A stretch of DNA of 64,000 nucleotides from an uncultured Acidimicrobiales bacterium. Lineage in GTDB: Bacteria; Actinomycetota; Acidimicrobiia; Acidimicrobiales; SZUA-35. Of this stretch, positions 18,449 to 26,028 are shown in pieces; the first letter of the stretch is position 1, and every line of letters begins with the position of its first letter. Where the stretch lies: the NCBI GenBank assembly GCA_937922045.1, contig CAKZXA010000051.1, positions 45,366-109,365 of the forward strand, given 5' to 3'. The notes beneath the pieces were generated by a model. The model worked only from the letters and a program-made list of their open reading frames with translations, was not told the DNA's origin and made no database searches. A program made the position numbers and the translations under genes.

Positions 18449-18928
18449 ATGATTGACGAAGACAGCGACGAAATTGAAGAGACTGAGGATGTCGATGCCG
18501 ACGTTCTCGATGAGGATCTCGAAGAGGAGGAGATCGACCTCGATGAGGGCGATCTGGAGGACTTTGTCGACGTCGACGTCGAAGTCGATGCCGAAGTCGA
18601 GATCGTCGAAGAAGAAGATGACGATGAAGAGGAACCAAAGCGTCCTCGGGCCCGCAAGGTAACCGAAGACGAAGAAGAAGACGAAGAGGAAGACCCCGAC
18701 GATGTCGAGGCTGACCTCGACGCCATTCTTCGAGACCGTCTCGCCGCTTCCGATGACGATGATGACGACGACGATCCAGATGCGCCGCCAACGTCCGATG
18801 GGTCGAAGAGCGGCCCCCGCTCAGACGAATTTCCTTGCGAGTCTTGCTTCCTGTCGGTAAGCCGAAGCCAAGTGGCGGCGGCGAAAGAACCGCGGTGTCC
18901 TCACTGTGGCGAGCTGATCGCCCTGTAG
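18449..18928 (+). CDS. Highly acidic protein with C-terminal zinc ribbon (DUF4193-like)
   Basis: 159 residues. The first 120 are almost pure Asp/Glu with few hydrophobics, so probably disordered. The last 30 carry two Cys pairs, CESC and CPHC, with SFLS-type residues between, resembling the small DUF4193-type actinobacterial zinc-ribbon proteins. The role is unknown; acidic tails of this kind often contact basic partners such as RNA polymerase or ribosomal proteins, but that is only a guess. The start ATG 18449 is the one supported by the track of acidic codons; the antisense frames are long because the strand is low in T at the complementary positions. Confidence 0.7.
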   Translation: MIDEDSDEIEETEDVDADVLDEDLEEEEIDLDEGDLEDFVDVDVEVDAEVEIVEEEDDDEEEPKRPRARKVTEDEEEDEEEDPDDVEADLDAILRDRLAASDDDDDDDDPDAPPTSDGSKSGPRSDEFPCESCFLSVSRSQVAAAKEPRCPHCGELIAL

Positions 18929-18979
18929 TCGCTAACCTGGGACTCGGACGAGCAAAACCGACCCAGGAAGGCGATCGCC

Positions 18980-19525
18980 ATGAGCGAGCCCGCACAGGAC
19001 AACCCACTCGAGCAGCTCCTTGAGCTGATGGTCTACGCACCGGTCGGACTGCTCTACGAGTACGAAGACGTCCTGCCGCAACTAATCCGTCGAGGTAAGA
19101 GCCAGGTTCAACTGGCTCGAGTCTTCGGACAGATGGCAGCGAATCAGCAGCGGCAAGGCAACGGCCGCTCGGGGGCCGAGGCGGCCGTAAGCGGTCTTGC
19201 TTCGATGGTGGCCAAAATGGCCTCCGAAGCGCTCTCGTGTGGCCCAGAAGACGCCTCAGAGGCCGAGGTTGAGCCCACCACAGGCGTTCGCAAGCCGTCG
19301 TCTGCCCCAGAGGCCCCTGAGGCCGAGAGCGATGATGATGCGGCTCCAGCGGCCGATGACGCCACAGCGCTCCCAATAGCCAACTACGATGCGTTGACGG
19401 CACGTGAGATCGTGAGCTTGCTCCCTGATCTCACAGCCCCTCAGCGAGATCAGGTCGCTGCCTACGAGCAGACACATCGTGCTCGTAAGACGGTGTTGGG
19501 CAAGCTCGAGCGTTTGGCCGGATGA
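18980..19525 (+). CDS. Uncharacterised actinobacterial protein with C-terminal LPIANYDxL motif
   Basis: 181 residues. The N-terminal third is helical (EQLLELMVYAPVGLLYEYEDVLPQ), the middle is Ala/Glu/Pro-rich linker, and the C-terminal 50 residues (PIANYDALTAREIVSLLPDL and the AYEQTHRARKTVL helix) match a small helical motif shared by several actinobacterial proteins, some of which were found on lipid droplets. No membrane segment is clear. Its stop overlaps the GNAT gene start (ATGA). Confidence 0.65.
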   Translation: MSEPAQDNPLEQLLELMVYAPVGLLYEYEDVLPQLIRRGKSQVQLARVFGQMAANQQRQGNGRSGAEAAVSGLASMVAKMASEALSCGPEDASEAEVEPTTGVRKPSSAPEAPEAESDDDAAPAADDATALPIANYDALTAREIVSLLPDLTAPQRDQVAAYEQTHRARKTVLGKLERLAG

Positions 19526-20019
19526 ACGAGGTTTACGAGGGCTCTCGCCTGGCTGAAGCGGCGGATCTGGAGATCGTTGATCGCCTCCTCAAGATGGCAT
19601 CGACCGATGCGTCGACCAAGCGTGGGGGAGAGCTGCTCCTCGATCGAGAACTGAGCGACCAAGGCGACAGGATCCTCGCTTATCTTCGTGATGGGCCGCC
19701 AGGGGTCGGGCCTGACGCCGCCGATCTTGACATCATTGTTGGCGAGTTCTCCTCCTGTGTCTTCGGCGTTGCCGTCGTGGTGTACGAGACGCTCGCTTCC
19801 GATCGTCAGCTTGCCCGCTTGTCGACCTTTGTCGTGGAGGAGGGCGCCCGCGGGGTCGGTATCGGAGCAGCGATGATGGGTCATGTGAGAGAGCTTGCGC
19901 GTGCCCGGGGCTGCGTTAGCCTCGACGCCAATGCCTTGCCTGGAGACCGCAACACGAAGAACTTCTTCGAGTCGTTCGGTATGAAGGCTCGCCTGCTCAC
20001 CGTCAACGCAGAGTTGTGA
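19522..20019 (+). CDS. GNAT-family N-acetyltransferase
   Basis: 165 residues. The acetyl-CoA motif A is FVVEEGARGVGIGAAMMGHV with the (R/Q)xxGxG/A pattern (GARGVGIGA), followed by LARARGCVSLDANALPG and NTKNFFESFGM typical of the GNAT C-terminal strands. The acceptor cannot be told from sequence. The start overlaps the upstream stop by ATGA and its stop overlaps the Nudix start by GTGA, so three genes are coupled. Confidence 0.85.
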   Translation: MNEVYEGSRLAEAADLEIVDRLLKMASTDASTKRGGELLLDRELSDQGDRILAYLRDGPPGVGPDAADLDIIVGEFSSCVFGVAVVVYETLASDRQLARLSTFVVEEGARGVGIGAAMMGHVRELARARGCVSLDANALPGDRNTKNFFESFGMKARLLTVNAEL

Positions 20020-20708
20020 CCGACGCTCGCCCCGCGGTAGCCGTCGGCGCGATCGTGATCGCGGGCGAGGATCTACTGCTCATAGAGCGAGGCCGAGGCG
20101 CGGCTCAAGGGCAATGGTCGGTGCCCGGCGGGCACGTCGAGTTTGGCGAAACGCTTAGCCAGGCGGTCGAACGTGAAGTCTGGGAAGAAACAGCAACACG
20201 TGTCGTCTGCGATCGCTTCGTCGGCTGGGTTGAACGAGTCGGCGACGGGTATCACTACGTCATCATGGACTTCATCGCCCACCTGACGTCGCCAAAAAAG
20301 GAGCCGGTCGCGGCCGACGATGCCAGCGACGCCCGCTGGGTGCCGCTAGCCGCGCTCCATGAGGTCGACCTGGTCAAGGGGTTGCATGAGTTTCTCAGCA
20401 CCCACGGGATTTTGAATCAGGCCTCTGCGTCCTCGGAAGGCGCCTCGTCGGCAACCGCAGCGGCCTCAGCCGGTGCCTCTTGGACGGGGGCTTCTTCGAC
20501 GGGGGCCGTCTCGGTAGCTTCAGGAGCTGATGCCTCGGGTGCGGGTGTTTCCGCCGCCACTGCTTCGTCGACGGACGGCGCTTGTTCCGCCGGCGTATCT
20601 GATGCTGGCTTCTCAGCTGGCTTTGCTTCTGAGGAAGGCGCTGGGGCTTTTTCACCCTGTGGCTTACCCGAGCCCTTTGGCTTACCCTTTGGACGACTAC
20701 GGTCATGA
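20016..20708 (+). CDS. Nudix hydrolase with Ser/Ala-rich tail overlapping the antisense gene
   Basis: 230 residues. The Nudix box reads GGHVEFGETLSQAVEREVWEE (about 37-57), with the acidic pair intact and an Ala in place of the usual Gly after EET. The fold ends near residue 138. The last 90 residues are Ala/Ser/Gly-rich with no hydrophobic pattern and run over the antisense coding of the minus-strand gene at 20417-21886. Nudix enzymes hydrolyse nucleoside diphosphate derivatives; the substrate is not clear here. The start is GTG 20016. Confidence 0.82.
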   Translation: MTDARPAVAVGAIVIAGEDLLLIERGRGAAQGQWSVPGGHVEFGETLSQAVEREVWEETATRVVCDRFVGWVERVGDGYHYVIMDFIAHLTSPKKEPVAADDASDARWVPLAALHEVDLVKGLHEFLSTHGILNQASASSEGASSATAAASAGASWTGASSTGAVSVASGADASGAGVSAATASSTDGACSAGVSDAGFSAGFASEEGAGAFSPCGLPEPFGLPFGRLRS

Positions 20709-21886
20709 CGAGGCGAACGACGACGGCGTTCGCTCTTCGGTACTGTCGCTGGGTCGACACCGAACAAGGCGGCAATCGTCGGGATTCGATCCGACAATCG
20801 CCGTACCTCGGCGAGGAGCTCGTCCGAAGTTTCGGCCGGAACCCCGACCGGAGTCACGGCTCCACGAACCGGCGAGAAGGCGAGAGCATCGAGGACGATG
20901 GCCCAGCGATCGGCCGGCGTATCCGGAGCGAGAGCCTTGGAGGCCTGGCTGGCAAGCTCGGTGGCAAGATCGGTCGGCAGCGGAGAACCAGCTTTGACCG
21001 GGCGGGAGCTCAAACGGAGACCCCGAACGGTTCGACCGTCGCCAATGGCGCTCCGAAGGTCGGCTAGCCAGGTGGCATGGTCAGATTCCATGCGTTCGTC
21101 GAGGACCGTCTTGAGTTGGTCTGCGATTGCCTTACTCTCGTCGTCGCGGGCGATGTCGGTGCCAACGACAACCACGGACCGGAGGTCTCGTAGGTCGAGT
21201 TCGGCTGCGTCACTTAGTGCCGCATCGGCGCGGTCTCGCCACTCGGCAAGACGGGCCTTCGCAAGATTCTGCTCAGCGATGGCGAGGACGGGTGCCGCTT
21301 CGATCGCCGGCTTGTCGTCGCTTTTGGCTTCTTCGTTCTGCTTGTCAATCGCTGCTCGGACGCCTGGCATGCCGTCACGAATGACCTGCTCGACGATGGG
21401 ACGATGCTCCTCAGCGATCGATGCGAGCAGAGCATCGCGGTGAACGCGCCGTGGCCGTAGCCGTTTCGGCTTTGGCCGCTGGGGGGTGCTGTTCGATGGA
21501 CGGCGGCGTTCGCCACCATCGCCTCGCTGGTCTCCACGTCCGCCTTTGCGGTCGCGTGATCGACCAGGGCGATCTCCTCGGCCTCCGCCACGGCTTTCCC
21601 GCGAAACACGCTGGGTGGTCACGAGCTCATCGTCTCGGAGGGGGCGTACCTTCAACTCGAGAAGGTCGCTTCGCTCCTTCTTCGTCTTAGGAGCCATGAC
21701 GTTGGTGATCTCGATGCCGTCGAGGTGGAAGGTGGCGTCGGCCTTTACGACGTCGCCAACCTCGGCGCCGTCGTAGAGCAGACCGCTGGTAACGTCGCCC
21801 TTCGGCTTCTTGGCACCAGCGGCGCGCCAGGTCCATGTGCCGTCGTCGCGCTGGCTGGTCAGTTCTATTTCGATCCTGCGGCCCAT
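20417..21886 (-). CDS. RG-rich putative nucleic-acid-binding protein with low-complexity tail
   Basis: 489 residues. The first 80 are beta-rich (QRDDGTWTWRAAGAKKPKGD), perhaps an OB/cold-shock-like fold. An Arg/Gly/Asp run follows (about 95-125, SRGGGRGDRPGRSRDRKGG), then a helical middle domain (about 145-360) and a Pro/Ala/Glu tail of about 120 residues. RG-rich tracts usually bind RNA. No catalytic motif or membrane segment is visible. The last 292 bp overlap the end of the plus-strand Nudix gene. Known homologues, as far as I can tell, are uncharacterised proteins of related actinobacteria. Confidence 0.75.
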   Translation of the reverse strand: MGRRIEIELTSQRDDGTWTWRAAGAKKPKGDVTSGLLYDGAEVGDVVKADATFHLDGIEITNVMAPKTKKERSDLLELKVRPLRDDELVTTQRVSRESRGGGRGDRPGRSRDRKGGRGDQRGDGGERRRPSNSTPQRPKPKRLRPRRVHRDALLASIAEEHRPIVEQVIRDGMPGVRAAIDKQNEEAKSDDKPAIEAAPVLAIAEQNLAKARLAEWRDRADAALSDAAELDLRDLRSVVVVGTDIARDDESKAIADQLKTVLDERMESDHATWLADLRSAIGDGRTVRGLRLSSRPVKAGSPLPTDLATELASQASKALAPDTPADRWAIVLDALAFSPVRGAVTPVGVPAETSDELLAEVRRLSDRIPTIAALFGVDPATVPKSERRRRSPRHDRSRPKGKPKGSGKPQGEKAPAPSSEAKPAEKPASDTPAEQAPSVDEAVAAETPAPEASAPEATETAPVEEAPVQEAPAEAAAVADEAPSEDAEA

Positions 21887-22092
21887 CGGGACCTACCTTC
21901 GTGTTCTCGTCCTCGGCTTCGGCCGCGCTGTGCAGCACCTCAGCCATTTCAAATCGGTTCAGGGTCGAAACCCTCACCTACCATCGGTGCCGACATGACT
22001 AAGAACGCCGGACCGGCAAATCCTATTGGTATTGCGGGCCGCTTGGGGCTTATTTTTCCAGGTGAAATCTAGGTGACATGAGATGCTGCAGA

Positions 22093-22114
22093 TGGGTGAT
22101 AACCACATAACCCA
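22093..22114. other. Imperfect palindrome beside the tyrosine recombinase
   Basis: TGGGTGAT and ATAACCCA form arms of a 22-bp near-palindrome (seven of ten pairs), 48 bp past the recombinase stop codon. Its size and AT-rich centre resemble a Xer core site, but the arms do not match dif well. The site may be unrelated. Confidence 0.2.
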
Positions 22115-22161
22115 GCGGTGAATTCAGCAGCGGAGGTGGCTTCTGTGGGTCCCCCGGGTGC

Positions 22162-23178
22162 TCAACCTGCGGGGTCGATGTCGTGCTCCGACTCGATTGA
22201 CGGCCCAGCGTCATGTTGCTTAGACAGGTGGCGCAGTGAGCGGTAGGCGTCGTTACTGCGAGCCGCGGAACGTATCTCACGTGCCGTGGCATCAACATAT
22301 CGTTGGGTGGTCGCCAGCGACTCGTGACCGAGTAGTAGCTGGAGTTCGGTTCCGCTGGCCCCATTGCGGGCCAGGCTGGTGGCAAATGTGTGGCGCAGCG
22401 CATGGACAAGTGCTCCGGCTGGCACCTTTGTGCGGATTCCAGCCTCTCGGTAAAGCTGGTCGATCATGTATTGGAGAGCGCCGCGTTTGAGCTTCGCCCC
22501 CTTGTTGTCGACGAAGAGGGGGTCTGCTGATTGAATCCGTCCGGGGAATCGTCGAAGACGGCTCTCCACGTAGGCTGACAGGATCGACTCCACCTCCGCT
22601 TCGAGAGGTACGGTTCGCTCCTTGTTGCCCTTGCCGCGCACGCCGATGACACGATCTTCGGGTGGGCCGTCGATGGAACGCATCTCGAGGTCGAGCAACT
22701 CAGACAGCCGAAGCCCGCAGGTAAGAAGTGTCACCACGATGGCAAAGTCGCGTTCCGGCCACGGATTGCGAGCGCCTTGTCGGCCGCGAGCGGCGACAGA
22801 GAGCAGACGGTCGACGCTGTCGTCGCCCGTGATGGCTTTTGGTCTGCTCTTCGGCACTCGAGGTTTCTCGATCGCCGCCATTGGGTTGCCTGGGAGCAGC
22901 CCCTCCGCGACCATGAAGGTGAAGAGCTGGTTCCACGTCGACCAGGTTCGTGAGATCGTCGCCGCTGACTTGTCGGAGATCGAGGCGAACGCTCGTCGTA
23001 GGTCCTTGATGGTGATATCCGAAACCAAGATTGAATCGTGTCGGCGATCGAGAAGTGCCTCAAGCTCGATCACGATCGAATCAATGTCTCGCCGGTAGGC
23101 ATCCAATGTGTGCGCCGAATGTTTGCGCGGCCGACGGGCGAGGAAGAACTCGTCGATGGTGTCAGCCAGTGATCCCAT
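22162..23178 (-). CDS. Tyrosine recombinase, XerC/XerD-like
   Basis: 338 residues from ATG 23178 (a TTG at 23202 would add eight). The N-terminal SAM-like core-binding domain (about 1-100) is followed by the catalytic domain with all residues in place (numbers for the longer form): Arg165 (GLRLSEL), Lys191 (GKGNKER), His267 and Arg270 (HALRHTFAT), His293 (GHESLATT) and Tyr302 (QRYVD). This is the RKHRH-Y set. The length and absence of neighbouring phage genes suit a housekeeping Xer-type recombinase rather than an integron or phage integrase. It has no partner gene in the window. Confidence 0.85.
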   Translation of the reverse strand: MGSLADTIDEFFLARRPRKHSAHTLDAYRRDIDSIVIELEALLDRRHDSILVSDITIKDLRRAFASISDKSAATISRTWSTWNQLFTFMVAEGLLPGNPMAAIEKPRVPKSRPKAITGDDSVDRLLSVAARGRQGARNPWPERDFAIVVTLLTCGLRLSELLDLEMRSIDGPPEDRVIGVRGKGNKERTVPLEAEVESILSAYVESRLRRFPGRIQSADPLFVDNKGAKLKRGALQYMIDQLYREAGIRTKVPAGALVHALRHTFATSLARNGASGTELQLLLGHESLATTQRYVDATAREIRSAARSNDAYRSLRHLSKQHDAGPSIESEHDIDPAG

Positions 23179-23295
23179 GAGGCCGACAGTAGCCGCTAAC
23201 AACGTTGCTCAACCGGCCAAGGCAGCTGTGCCGCGTGACACTGGTCCGAATGGCCCGGCATCACTATTCGTTTTGCTCAGATCAGGGGTGGCCAT

Positions 23296-23460
23296 ATGAC
23301 CTGGGTCGAGGTACCCAACACCCCCAATAATGCGAGACTTTGGCGGTTCTTCGACCTACGCTTCGCAAAGAAGAGGAGTTTCCCTCCTGATCCTGTTACC
23401 CGGCAGCGGGTACGAGAGCAGCAGCGGGGCGACATGTACAAGAAGGCGATGATTACATGA
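23296..23460 (+). CDS. Small basic protein of unknown function, coupled to the GT2 gene
   Basis: 54 residues, starting ATG 23296 and ending in a TGA that overlaps the GT2 start (ATGA at 23457-23460). It is rich in Arg and Lys in its second half (RFAKKRSFPP, QRVREQQRGDMYKK) and begins MTWVEVPNTPNN. An AGGGGTGG sequence lies just upstream. It has no membrane segment. Coupling and codon use support a real gene; there is no family that I recognise. Confidence 0.5.
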   Translation: MTWVEVPNTPNNARLWRFFDLRFAKKRSFPPDPVTRQRVREQQRGDMYKKAMIT

Positions 23461-24236
23461 TTGGTGCTTCCGAGTTGAAGCAGATGGCGGTCCGTCCCCA
23501 AATGACGGACCCAGTGGCGACTGTGTCGGTGGTTATTCCGACTCTAAACGAGGCTGCAAATCTGCCCCACGTACTTCCCGATATCCCCCGATGGATTAAG
23601 GAGATAGTTCTCGTCGACGGTGGTTCCACAGATGGAACGATCGAGGCGGCCAAAGAACTTCGCGATGATCTCGTCATTATCGAGGATCTGACGCCAGGCA
23701 AGGGCCATGCCCTCCGCCGTGGCTTCGATGCTGCGACCGGCGACATTATTGTCATGATCGATGCCGACGGTTCGATGGACCCGGCCGAGATGCAGTCGTT
23801 CGTCGGTGCCTTGCTCGGCGGCGCAGACTTTGCCAAGGGATCACGCTTCTGTCACGGTGGCGGCACCTCCGATATGGAGTGGTACCGCAAAGCGGGCAAC
23901 GCCACCCTGACCTGGATGGTGCGCCTCGGGTTCGGCGGTCGCTACAGCGACCTCTGCTACGGCTACAACGCCTTCTGGAAGTCTTCCCTTGAACCAATGG
24001 CGCTTGACGCTGATGGTTTCGAGATCGAGACACTCATGAACATTCGGGCCATGACCTGTGGCCTGAACGTCGTCGAGGTCCCGAGCTTTGAGGCCGAACG
24101 GATCCATGGGCAGAGCAATCTGAACACCATCAAAGACGGCTGGCGTGTGCTAAAGACGATCATCCGTGAGCGGGTTCGCCCCCACGAAGTCGCGGGCCAG
24201 GTCATCGACCTTCGGACCCATCGCCAGGTGGGGTAA
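23457..24236 (+). CDS. Family 2 glycosyltransferase (dolichyl-phosphate mannose synthase-like)
   Basis: 259 residues. The GT-A core has VVIPTLNEAANLPHVL (about 22-37), DGGSTDGT, and DADGSMDP, the DxD-type metal site, then a region of QFVGAL and a conserved FEIETLMNIR. There is no transmembrane C-terminus, unlike many of these enzymes. It probably transfers a sugar from a nucleotide donor to a lipid carrier or to another acceptor of the surface glycan, at the inner face of the membrane. It begins the plus-strand cluster with the flippase and membrane proteins. Confidence 0.85.
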   Translation: MIGASELKQMAVRPQMTDPVATVSVVIPTLNEAANLPHVLPDIPRWIKEIVLVDGGSTDGTIEAAKELRDDLVIIEDLTPGKGHALRRGFDAATGDIIVMIDADGSMDPAEMQSFVGALLGGADFAKGSRFCHGGGTSDMEWYRKAGNATLTWMVRLGFGGRYSDLCYGYNAFWKSSLEPMALDADGFEIETLMNIRAMTCGLNVVEVPSFEAERIHGQSNLNTIKDGWRVLKTIIRERVRPHEVAGQVIDLRTHRQVG

Positions 24237-24297
24237 TTCCCCACGCGAGGCGCCTACGCTCAGCGGGCGTCTCTACGACATACTGGATAGAATTGTA

Positions 24298-24327
24298 GTC
24301 AATGGAGGCTGTTCGGCCTCCATTGAC
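24298..24327 (+). promoter_or_regulatory. Twelve-base-pair stem-loop before the flippase gene
   Basis: GTCAATGGAGGC pairs perfectly with GCCTCCATTGAC around a TGTTCG loop. It ends 17 bp before the flippase ATG and leaves the AGGGA ribosome binding site (24335-24339) free immediately after it. No T-run follows. It may be a regulatory hairpin, an operator, or an incomplete terminator of the GT2 transcript. Confidence 0.45.
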
Positions 24328-24344
24328 AGCGTTCAGGGACCGTT

Positions 24345-25676
24345 ATGATCACACTTCGATCAGGCCCGCTACAACGGTTGGCGGAAATTCCAGTGGTCAA
24401 GAGCGGCTTGTCTCTGGTCGCGAGCACGGGGACAACAGCGGGCCTTGGCCTCGTTTTCTGGATGCTTGCAGCTCGTCTGTACACAAAAGAAGACTTTGGT
24501 GTCGCGAGCACGGCGGTCACAACGATGATGATGCTGGCCGATGTGTCCTTGCTCGGTCTCCGTACCGGCCTTGTTCGATTCGTGCCCGGTGCCGGATCGC
24601 GCACGGGAGCGCTGATCGCGAGCGCCTATGGCGTAGCGGCTGGCCTGGCTGGGGTAGCAGCGTTGATCTTTCTCGGAGGGCTTGGGCTGTGGGCGCCAGA
24701 GCTCTCGGGTCTTCGTGACACGGCTGTCCTCGCCGTCATCTTTGTAACGGCTGCCGCGGCCTGGGCGGTTTTCATGCTTCAGGACTCGGCGCTCGTAGGG
24801 CTTCATCGCGCCCCGTGGATACCTATCGAAAACGCTCTCTTCGGCCTAGCCAAGATCGCCTTGCTGCTCCCGCTGGCCCGCGTCGCACCAACCTACGGCC
24901 TGTTCTTGGCTTGGGCGCTACCTGTCTTCAGCAGCATCGTTGCGATCAACATCCTCGTCCGTCGTGAGGTTCAGGTTCGGCCCGATGCGAGCGATGGTCG
25001 CGTGCAGCGCACCCGCAACGACATGTTCCGCTACTCCCTAGCGGATTGGACCGCATCGTTTGCTCGACTCGCAACCTACGGTGTTCCACCTCTGCTGGTG
25101 CTTGGCAGCCTTGGTCGGGCCCACGCTGGCTATTTCAACGTCGCTTGGCTCATGGCCTTCACCACATTCCTGATCTCCACCAATGTGGCTGACGCCCTGC
25201 TAGCCGAGTCGTCCTATGAGCAAGATCAACTGAACCGTACGACTCGCCAAGCTCTGGTACTCAGCATGGCGTTGGCCGTGCCGGCCGCCCTTGTCGGTCT
25301 TGTTGCTGCACCCTTCATCCTCCAACTCTTTCAGCCCGGAGCGGCTGAACATGCAACCCCGCTACTGCGTGTGCTGCTGGTCGCAGCGGTGCCCAACGTC
25401 CTCGTGCAGATCGGTATCGGTCGGCTCCGAGCACAGGAGAGAATGCGGCTGGTTATCGTCGCCGAAACCGTACTCGCGGTTGTGGTGCTCGGTCTCGCCG
25501 TTGCCCTCCTCGGCCCGTTCGGTCTACTTGGCGTTGGATGGGCATGGCTTCTCGGTTTGACGGTCGTAGGGTGTGGTCTTGTGGCAAGTGAAGGACGACA
25601 CTGGCTTAAGGACGCGGAGCCATCGAGTCTCGGTTCCGGTGAGCCCGAAACCCGAGCCCTGGAGGCGATGGTATGA
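24345..25676 (+). CDS. Polysaccharide-type flippase, MATE/Wzx-like membrane protein
   Basis: 443 residues with about 12-14 predicted membrane helices. The pattern (long hydrophobic helices, WMLAARLYTKEDFGVASTA at the N-terminus, GPFGLLGVGWAWLLG at the end) matches lipid-linked oligosaccharide exporters of the polysaccharide_synt family. It would move lipid-bound glycan units outward. The start ATG follows the 24298 hairpin and an AGGGA. The stop overlaps the next small gene (ATGA). Confidence 0.8.
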   Translation: MITLRSGPLQRLAEIPVVKSGLSLVASTGTTAGLGLVFWMLAARLYTKEDFGVASTAVTTMMMLADVSLLGLRTGLVRFVPGAGSRTGALIASAYGVAAGLAGVAALIFLGGLGLWAPELSGLRDTAVLAVIFVTAAAAWAVFMLQDSALVGLHRAPWIPIENALFGLAKIALLLPLARVAPTYGLFLAWALPVFSSIVAINILVRREVQVRPDASDGRVQRTRNDMFRYSLADWTASFARLATYGVPPLLVLGSLGRAHAGYFNVAWLMAFTTFLISTNVADALLAESSYEQDQLNRTTRQALVLSMALAVPAALVGLVAAPFILQLFQPGAAEHATPLLRVLLVAAVPNVLVQIGIGRLRAQERMRLVIVAETVLAVVVLGLAVALLGPFGLLGVGWAWLLGLTVVGCGLVASEGRHWLKDAEPSSLGSGEPETRALEAMV

Positions 25677-26026
25677 CCGAACGGACGGCTGGTTGGCTCG
25701 TCGCAGGCACCGGTTTGTTGACGCTATTTCTGATGCTGGTCGGGGCTAGAAGCTTGGCGTCGATGTTCGCCCTTTTGCAGCTGGGTGGCCTCGTCGGTTC
25801 ACCGGTGGCGATCGTGCTTCATCACGAGTTGAAGTCGTGGCCTTCGGTTGGTGTCGTAGCTGTCGCTCTCTCGATCTCCTTATCCGCCTTGGCCGTTCAA
25901 TCGTTAATCTGGTTTGGGGCGGCCAGCGCAGCGTCGATCGTTGCTACAGCTACGGCCTACGGCGTTGCCTTGGCCTGGCTGCTTTCTTCGGCCGATCTCG
26001 GCCGAGGCGAGGGTAGAGAGGCATAG
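25673..26026 (+). CDS. Small membrane protein, about four helices
   Basis: 117 residues, almost all in hydrophobic helices (GWLVAGTGLLTLFLMLVGA; VGVVAVALSISLSALAVQSL; IVATATAYGVALAWLL). It starts in an ATGA overlap with the flippase stop, and the next gene begins 2 bp after its stop. I recognise no family. The tight packing suggests a partner of the flippase or of the following large membrane protein. Confidence 0.65.
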   Translation: MTERTAGWLVAGTGLLTLFLMLVGARSLASMFALLQLGGLVGSPVAIVLHHELKSWPSVGVVAVALSISLSALAVQSLIWFGAASAASIVATATAYGVALAWLLSSADLGRGEGREA

Positions 26027-26028
26027 CG

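Noticed and set aside
18265..18726. Minus-strand Ser-rich ORF antisense to the acidic zinc-ribbon gene
   Set aside because: Repetitive Ser codons are the mirror of Asp/Glu codons on the other strand; no protein features.
18402..19403. Long minus-strand 333-residue Arg/Leu-rich frame
   Set aside because: Shadow of the plus-strand genes 18449-19525; Arg/His/Pro composition without domains.
22093..22114. A confirmed dif site
   Set aside because: Arms match Xer consensus poorly; listed only as a weak candidate.
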